64,000 nucleotides of DNA from assembly GCA_964510575.1 (NCBI GenBank), contig CAZECN010000013.1:7167-71166 (forward strand), given 5' to 3'. The notes below the pieces were generated by a model. That model was given only the letters and a program-made list of their open reading frames with translations, was not told where the DNA came from and did no database searches. A program made the translations under genes and the position numbers. This stretch comes from CALKYB01 sp964510575. Its GTDB lineage: Bacteria > Bdellovibrionota_C > UBA2361 > SZUA-149 > CALKYB01. Shown one piece after another: positions 58,927 to 64,000 of this stretch (the first letter of the stretch is position 1; each line of letters starts with the position of its first letter).

Positions 58927-60066
58927 GTGAAAGTTACTCAGTTTACATGGTCTGAAAAGCAAGGCTGGTCGCCTGAGCTTCCTAACGCGAATATAGACGC
59001 CAGTTTGATATTTCTTTTTGGGGGGCGAAACGCTTTATCTAGAGGGGGGCTTATGGATGAGATTCTTGAAGCTTTTCCTGAAGCACCCTCGGTTGGGTGT
59101 TCCACTGCTGGTGAAATTATAGACCAAGAAGTTTTAGATGATTCAGTAGTAGTCTCAGCTATTTCCTTTGAAAACGCGACTGTTCAAGTAAAGGTGGCTG
59201 AGTTGGAAGGGATAGACGGTAGTTACAGTGCGGGAGGCCGATTAGGGGAGCAGTTTGAAGGGCAGGATCTCAAGCATGTTTTAGTGTTTTCCCCTGGTGT
59301 AGATATTAATGGAACTGAGCTAGTTCAAGGTCTCTCAGAGAATATACCTGATGGAGTATCTGTATCAGGAGGCCTTTCTGCAGACGGAGCTTGTTTCGAA
59401 AAGACACTGGTGGTCGATCGCAACAGAATTGGGGGTAACCTCATAGTTGGAGTTGGTCTTTATGGTGATAGCCTAGATATTCGATCTTCTTCATATGGAG
59501 GTTGGATTCCTTTTGGGCCTCAGCGAAAAGTAACAAAAGCTGAGGGAAGTGTTCTTTACGAGTTGGATAATAGATCAGCTCTTTCTGTTTACAAATCTTA
59601 TTTGGGCGAAAAGCACGCCGCTGATCTTCCGTCCTCCGGACTTCTATTCCCACTGGCAGTGGGAAAGCCTGGGGAGGGAGAAGTATTAGTTAGAACCATC
59701 CTTGCAGTAGATGAAGAGGAAGAGAGCATTACGTTTGCTGGTGATATCCCTAGAGAGTCAGTAGTTAGATTAATGCGAGCTAATAATGATGATTTAATTC
59801 AAGGGGCCGAGAATGCTGCTCAAGCTGTTGCTAATGATCTGGCTTCCGATAACAGCTTTGCATTACTTGTGAGTTGTGTCGGACGAAAAATAGTTTTGAA
59901 GCAAAGAGTCGAAGAGGAAATTGAAGCTGTTAAGGAAGTTTTGGGTGATGGAGTAAGTATATCAGGCTTCTACTCTTACGGAGAGCTTTCTCCGGTCTCT
60001 GAAGAAGGTGACTGTCGACTACACAATCAAACTATGACTGTTACGGTCATAGAAGAGAAAGCCTAG
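58927..60066 (+). CDS. FIST-domain sensor protein
   Basis: This 379-residue protein has a FIST N domain (FGGRNALSR, VGCSTAGEIIDQEVLDDSVVVSAI is covered by positions about 32-80) and a FIST C domain (SGLLFPLAVG, ISGFYSYGELSP near the end). FIST proteins are predicted small-ligand sensors, perhaps for amino acids, feeding two-component or chemotaxis systems. No membrane segment, so cytosolic. GTG start with GGAGG upstream. Its stop overlaps the kinase start by 1 nt, so the two are made together. Confidence 0.88.
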   Translation: MKVTQFTWSEKQGWSPELPNANIDASLIFLFGGRNALSRGGLMDEILEAFPEAPSVGCSTAGEIIDQEVLDDSVVVSAISFENATVQVKVAELEGIDGSYSAGGRLGEQFEGQDLKHVLVFSPGVDINGTELVQGLSENIPDGVSVSGGLSADGACFEKTLVVDRNRIGGNLIVGVGLYGDSLDIRSSSYGGWIPFGPQRKVTKAEGSVLYELDNRSALSVYKSYLGEKHAADLPSSGLLFPLAVGKPGEGEVLVRTILAVDEEEESITFAGDIPRESVVRLMRANNDDLIQGAENAAQAVANDLASDNSFALLVSCVGRKIVLKQRVEEEIEAVKEVLGDGVSISGFYSYGELSPVSEEGDCRLHNQTMTVTVIEEKA

Positions 60067-61769
60067 TGGAAGTTAAACACAAATTGCTAAAACGCCAGCT
60101 TCGTAAGGCTGGTATTGATCTGACTGACCAGAGCGATCAAGTTAAGGCTCTCGCGAAGCTTGTTGAGGATGCTTATGAAGATTTTCAAGAGGAAAGAGAC
60201 CTGCTTGAGCACAGCATGAATATTAGCTCTAGCGAGATGGAGACAGCCAATGTCGAGCTAGGTGCGATATTAAACTCTTTTCCAGACATGCTAGTTCGAT
60301 TGGGGCGAGATTGTACAATTCTTGATCTTAAAACTGCTCAGCAAAGAAATCCTTTTCCAGGTTGTAAGAATCCTTTAGGTAGAAAAATGACCGACGTTGT
60401 TACTTCGGTGAGTGCTAAGGAGTTGGAGTCAATTATTGCCCTAGTGATTAGCAAAAATCGAATGGGGTCTTTTGAATATAATGTGAATTATGGCGGAGAA
60501 GCTGCTTATTTTGAAGTAAGATTACTTCCATTTGATAGTGATGCAGTGGTTGGTGTTATTCGAAATATGACAAGTATTCGAGATGCTGAAAACGCAAATG
60601 CAAATTTACAGAATCAACTTCAATTAGCTACAAAAATGCAGGCAGTAGGTCGGCTGGCAGGCGGCATCTCTCATGACTTCAATAATATACTTTTTTCAGT
60701 AATGGGCTACACACAGATCGCAATGCGCATGATTGGTGAAGAGAATAAAGCTCACCCCCATTTGCAAGAAGTAATTACTGCAAGTCAGCGAGGTAAGGAG
60801 CTAATCGAGCAGATTATGATCTTTAGTCGCTATAAGGAAAAGAAGGAGGAGGCTGTAAACTTGAGTCAGATTTCCAAAGAAGTTGAGTCACTTATTACAC
60901 CTAGAGTTACTGAAAACATTTCTTTGGATTTTAAGATTGCTGAGGAACTTCCTCTTTTTACAGGTGACTCAACTCAAGTCTGTCAAACAGTGATGAATAT
61001 TTGCACTAACGCTGTCCAGGCAATGAGTAAAAAGGGTGGTAAGCTTACAGTTGAAATTGAAGAAGTAGATGCCACTGAAGAGGTGCCGGTTGAAGGTGGA
61101 ACCCTAGCACCGGCCCTTTATGCGCGAGTTAGAATAGCCGACGAAGGTCCGGGCATGCCACCAGCTATTCGGTCTAAAATCTTTGAGCCGTTTTTTACAA
61201 CAAAAAAGGTTGGGGAAGGCACAGGTCTTGGTTTGTCCGTGGTTATGGGAGTGATGCATGAGCATGGAGGTGGACTGAGGCTTGAAACTGAAGTGGGCAA
61301 AGGAACTGAATTTATACTTTACTTCCCAATCAATGAAGCTGTTGAGAGCGCACAAAAGATTAAAAAAGAGAAACTGGTAATGGGATCTGGAAGCGTCATG
61401 GTTGTGGATGATGAGAGAATGTTAGGTAAGATGATTAGCCAGATGCTTGGCTATTTAGGTTACGAAGTTACTACTTACAACAGTTCAGAAGAAGCTTTTG
61501 AGAAGTTTGAAGAGGAGCCAGATAGTTTCGATCTTATTCTTACAGACCAAACTATGCCAGGCTTAAGTGGTCTTGACCTAACCAGAAAAGTTTTAGGGAT
61601 GAAGCCTGAGCTACCGATTATTTTGTGCAGCGGCTACAGTGAAGATGTTGCGGAAGAGGAGATTGTTGAAGCCGGGGTCTTAAAGTCTTTAAAGAAGCCA
61701 GTTACTTTTGAAATTTTATCCCAAGAGGTTGCTAGGGCTATCAAGTCTGGCACTAAAGATAAGTTCTAG
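60066..61769 (+). CDS. Cytosolic hybrid histidine kinase (PAS-HisKA-HATPase-REC)
   Basis: This 567-residue kinase has an N-terminal coiled coil (1-65), a PAS-like domain (about 66-180), H203 in GGISHDFNNIL, the HATPase N/G boxes (NICTNAVQAM, IADEGPGMP, GEGTGLGLSVVMG) and a C-terminal receiver (about 440-560) with D494 in LILTDQTMPG. There is no membrane segment. A hybrid kinase usually hands phosphate through an Hpt domain to a separate receiver. An Hpt domain exists at window start and a free receiver at 58404. The GTG start overlaps the FIST stop (TAGTG). Input is likely the FIST protein. Confidence 0.93.
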   Translation: MEVKHKLLKRQLRKAGIDLTDQSDQVKALAKLVEDAYEDFQEERDLLEHSMNISSSEMETANVELGAILNSFPDMLVRLGRDCTILDLKTAQQRNPFPGCKNPLGRKMTDVVTSVSAKELESIIALVISKNRMGSFEYNVNYGGEAAYFEVRLLPFDSDAVVGVIRNMTSIRDAENANANLQNQLQLATKMQAVGRLAGGISHDFNNILFSVMGYTQIAMRMIGEENKAHPHLQEVITASQRGKELIEQIMIFSRYKEKKEEAVNLSQISKEVESLITPRVTENISLDFKIAEELPLFTGDSTQVCQTVMNICTNAVQAMSKKGGKLTVEIEEVDATEEVPVEGGTLAPALYARVRIADEGPGMPPAIRSKIFEPFFTTKKVGEGTGLGLSVVMGVMHEHGGGLRLETEVGKGTEFILYFPINEAVESAQKIKKEKLVMGSGSVMVVDDERMLGKMISQMLGYLGYEVTTYNSSEEAFEKFEEEPDSFDLILTDQTMPGLSGLDLTRKVLGMKPELPIILCSGYSEDVAEEEIVEAGVLKSLKKPVTFEILSQEVARAIKSGTKDKF

Positions 61770-61789
61770 TTTTTGACACTTTTTGAATT

Positions 61790-61821
61790 GGCACTCATTC
61801 TAAGAACTTAGAACCAGTGCC
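61790..61821. other. Hairpin between convergent genes
   Basis: GGCACT (61790-61795) pairs with AGTGCC (61816-61821), and inside TTCTA pairs with TAGAA across a small internal loop. It lies between the kinase gene and the minus-strand DUF937 gene. No clear T-tract on either side. Confidence 0.4.
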
Positions 61822-61834
61822 TCTATGGATCAGC

Positions 61835-62368
61835 TTAAAAGAACTTTTGGGCTAGTCGAAGAACATCGTCCATTATTTGGCCATCTTTGTCGGCATCTAA
61901 AAAACTTGAAATAGCACCGAGGTCGAAACCAGCATTTGCTTGTTGTTGCTGTTGATTTTGTTTCCCAAGTGATGAAATAGCTACTGAAGCAAGCAGTGGT
62001 AACATCTTTTTTAGAAGACCAGCTTCTAAACCCGTTTCCTTTGCTGCATGACTAGCGACGTTTCGGCTAACGTCCTTACTTCCGAAAATTTGGCCCAAGA
62101 TATTATTACCTAGGTTTATAGAATCATTGCTTCCTAGTTGGTCGGGGTTATCCATATATTGAGAGTTATTCGTTCCTCCCAGAAGACCTAGTAGAGTTTC
62201 AAGACCACCCTCTTGCTCAGCATTTTTTTGAATTCCCCTTGATAGAGCTGGTAATAGACGAGCTGCTGCTTGTTCCGCTATTTGAGGATTTACGCCTAGT
62301 TGCTTCGCAATTTGTTGAACAATTGCGCCACCCTGTGAACTGATGATTGACTGAAGTAAGTTACTCAT
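61835..62368 (-). CDS. DUF937 (YidB-like) family protein
   Basis: This 177-residue protein matches the DUF937 layout: LLQSIISSQGGAIVQQIAKQLG at the N-terminus, GGLETLLGLLGG, ILGQIFGSKD, MLPLLASVAISSLGK, a poly-Gln stretch (NQQQQQAN) and DLGAISSFLDADKDGQIMDDVL, where an EF-hand-like DxDxDG is visible. Function unknown in the family. ATG 62368 has GGAG 8 nt upstream; the frame runs on to 62407. Confidence 0.8.
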   Translation of the reverse strand: MSNLLQSIISSQGGAIVQQIAKQLGVNPQIAEQAAARLLPALSRGIQKNAEQEGGLETLLGLLGGTNNSQYMDNPDQLGSNDSINLGNNILGQIFGSKDVSRNVASHAAKETGLEAGLLKKMLPLLASVAISSLGKQNQQQQQANAGFDLGAISSFLDADKDGQIMDDVLRLAQKFF

Positions 62369-62504
62369 TAATATTCTCCGCTCGTTAACTTGGTTGGTAG
62401 ACTGCAAATATTATATAGCTTTTGCATTGAGGCGCTGTAAAGTAGCTGTAAAGTACCTGCACTTTAAGGATGGAGAATTGGAAGAGAGTCAAAGAGGCAA
62501 GGAA

Positions 62505-63362
62505 ATGGTAGAGATCCTTAGGCTGATCAAGCGCAAATCCCGAAGTATCTATGATCGGGGCGTGGCCAATATACCCAACTCTCAGGAGACCAATTTTGTA
62601 AAAGGCAGTGTCCGAGGGCAAAGATTTGCCAAGAATGATTCTCAAGTTCCCCAGGCTAAGATTATCGAGGTAGAGCTCGAAGCATTTGGTTTCAAAGATT
62701 GGCGGGAACACTTTTCTTCTAAGCTATCAGGAGATGGCCTAGAGATAGGACCATTGCATCGTCCTTTGCAGAAACACGAAGCTATGAATGTTCAGTACAT
62801 TGATCGCTATTCCGTCGCCGATTTGAGAAGTCACTACCCTGAGTTGAATGACTTGCCCTTGGTTGAACCAGATATTCTTGGAGATGCTAGCACTTTAGAC
62901 GGAGTGCAGAGTGAGCAATTCGATTTTGTAGTTTCAGCTCATGTGATTGAGCATATGCCGAACCCAATAGCGGCAGTGGAGAATTGGTTGCGTGTTATTA
63001 AATCGGGGGGTCTCCTATACCTTATCGTGCCGGATAAAAGAGTTATCTTTGATAAAAATAGGATGCGCACTACGCTGGAGCACTTGATATTAGATTATCA
63101 GCAGCCTTCCAAGAAGAGAGACTTTGAGCACTTCTTAGATTATGCGATTCACGTTCACGATAAAACTGGCAAAGCTGCAATTGAAGAAGCTCAGAAACTC
63201 TTCGATGAAGATTATAGCATCCACTTTCATGTGTTTGTTCCGACTGACGTGAAGACCTTGCTTCAATGGATCTCCGATAATGTCTGTCCTTTAAAGATTC
63301 TTGAAGGGCCGTGCATGGCGCCGAAATCTGATGAATTTCATTTCTTAATCGAAAAGGTCTGA
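62505..63362 (+). CDS. SAM-dependent methyltransferase (class I)
   Basis: This 285-residue protein has a Rossmann methyltransferase core with LEIGPLHRP (SAM motif I, unusual), FDFVVSAHVIEHMPNPIAAV and LLYLIVPDKRVIFDKNR. Its style (DKNRMRTTLEH after motif) resembles methyltransferases of polysaccharide or secondary metabolite genes. Substrate unknown. I chose ATG 62505 with AGAGG 7 nt upstream; the frame opens at TTG 62394. An 11-bp direct repeat (GCTGTAAAGTA, twice) lies upstream at about 62435-62456. Confidence 0.75.
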   Translation: MVEILRLIKRKSRSIYDRGVANIPNSQETNFVKGSVRGQRFAKNDSQVPQAKIIEVELEAFGFKDWREHFSSKLSGDGLEIGPLHRPLQKHEAMNVQYIDRYSVADLRSHYPELNDLPLVEPDILGDASTLDGVQSEQFDFVVSAHVIEHMPNPIAAVENWLRVIKSGGLLYLIVPDKRVIFDKNRMRTTLEHLILDYQQPSKKRDFEHFLDYAIHVHDKTGKAAIEEAQKLFDEDYSIHFHVFVPTDVKTLLQWISDNVCPLKILEGPCMAPKSDEFHFLIEKV

Positions 63363-63374
63363 TCTCTCTTGCTT

Positions 63375-64000
63375 CTATCCTAGGGAGTCGCCCGGAAGTC
63401 CCCATTGTTCTGCAAGGATATCAGCACTAGGATCATTGCCCGGACGAACAAATCTGAATCCAGTAGAGTGATCGACTACAGTTAGTAGTTCCCTTCCATT
63501 TTGAAGATTTCTAGAGAGAGGGAGGTGGACTATTATTAGACCTAGCTGCATCTCAAAGAAATGGTCTGGGTCTCTAAGCGCCCCAAGGCGGTCATTGAAA
63601 CCTTGGTCACTAAGTAAGCTGGTAAACATGCCATTGATAGGTTCCCAGAAAGTAATGTCATCCTTTCCATCACCCGTAATGTCTCCTCGAAATGAAAACT
63701 CTGCTGTAAAAGTTCCAAACTCTAGAATTTGAATAACTCCATCACTGGAATTAATAGAGAAAAGTTTATTGGTTGAGGGGCGATAAACGGCGATGTCGAA
63801 AAGTCCATCACCATCATAGTCGGCAACCGCTGGAATATCTCCATTTCCGCCCCAGATTTCTACCCGTGTATTTCCACCTGATTCTAAGATATTAAAAAAC
63901 CAAGTGCCGTTAACCAGTCGTGCAACGGCTGGGTTGCTCACACCAGCCCTTTCCCAAGGGCCCATGATTATATTATCGCCAAAGATTCCGAAGCTTAAGT
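63375..64000 (-). CDS. FG-GAP/VCBS-repeat protein, C-terminal part
   Basis: On the minus strand an open frame ends at 63375 and is still open at the window edge, so the 5' end is missing. It contains repeats of the form VADYDGDGLFDIAVYRPST and DITGDGKDDITFWEP, with Ca-binding DxDxDG loops, as in FG-GAP/VCBS beta-propellers of secreted proteins. An ATG at 63965 is internal to this frame and is not taken as start. Probably a large exported or surface protein. It converges with the methyltransferase gene. Confidence 0.8.
   Translation of the reverse strand, partial: LSFGIFGDNIIMGPWERAGVSNPAVARLVNGTWFFNILESGGNTRVEIWGGNGDIPAVADYDGDGLFDIAVYRPSTNKLFSINSSDGVIQILEFGTFTAEFSFRGDITGDGKDDITFWEPINGMFTSLLSDQGFNDRLGALRDPDHFFEMQLGLIIVHLPLSRNLQNGRELLTVVDHSTGFRFVRPGNDPSADILAEQWGLPGDSLG

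Noticed and set aside
1..64000. CRISPR array, prophage or insertion sequence
   Set aside because: No regular repeat-spacer pattern, integrase, transposase or terminal inverted repeat was seen.

Overview
The window looks like a chromosomal segment of a free-living, aerobic, Gram-negative bacterium. It has LPS genes (kdsA, lptC, lptA, lptB), MinCDE, a caa3-type terminal oxidase, fatty acid beta-oxidation and cell-wall recycling. The order pyrG-kdsA-lptC-lptA-lptB-rpoN-hpf-rapZ resembles the conserved order in classical Deltaproteobacteria and relatives (Desulfobacterota, Myxococcota, Bdellovibrionota, SAR324). The exact phylum cannot be fixed from sequence reading alone. Coding density is high, GTG and TTG starts are common, and I saw no insertion sequence, prophage, CRISPR array, rRNA or tRNA.

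Layout. 1-8114: the end of an Hpt-domain gene on the + strand, then a minus-strand respiratory block reading SURF1, SCO, CtaC, CtaD, CtaE, CtaF, a small membrane protein and a second SCO protein, with a DsbA-like oxidoreductase upstream. 8580-19315: a tight eight-gene + strand operon, the most unusual part of the window (below). 19491-32297: housekeeping genes (pcnB, a hexapeptide acyltransferase, pyrG, kdsA, lptCAB, rpoN, hpf, rapZ, coaX, metK), with a repeated intergenic element after rpoN, rapZ and coaX. 32302-43892: a secreted NTR/TIMP-like protein, FadJ, RsmI, AmgK-MurU, a PBP transpeptidase, Psd, HemC, a long-form IspH and small ORFs. 44279-51816: a PurL-like protein with eroded motifs, a cyclophilin with two plausible starts, a membrane-anchored thioredoxin-fold protein, GltX and MinCDE. 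51978-64000: small membrane ORFs, DUF2130, the DUF3482/DUF2868 GTPase-membrane pair, an LRR protein, a signalling trio (response regulator, FIST sensor, hybrid kinase), DUF937, a methyltransferase and part of an FG-GAP/VCBS-like protein.

The operon at 8580-19315 encodes lysine 2,3-aminomutase (KamA), a GNAT acetyltransferase fused between an active and a degenerate class-III aminotransferase domain, a second class-III aminotransferase, both subunits of a 3-oxoacid CoA-transferase, a thiolase, a C45-family Ntn-hydrolase and an AstD-like aldehyde dehydrogenase. In order of chemistry, these fit the aerobic route worked out biochemically in a Pseudomonas: lysine, beta-lysine, N6-acetyl-beta-lysine, 3-oxo-6-acetamidohexanoate, its CoA ester, acetyl-CoA plus 4-acetamidobutyryl-CoA, 4-aminobutyrate, succinate semialdehyde, succinate. 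The C45 protein is then a candidate for the deacetylase/thioesterase step. This assignment is inference from domain content and gene order. The KamA lysine-specificity residues, which are directly visible, support it.
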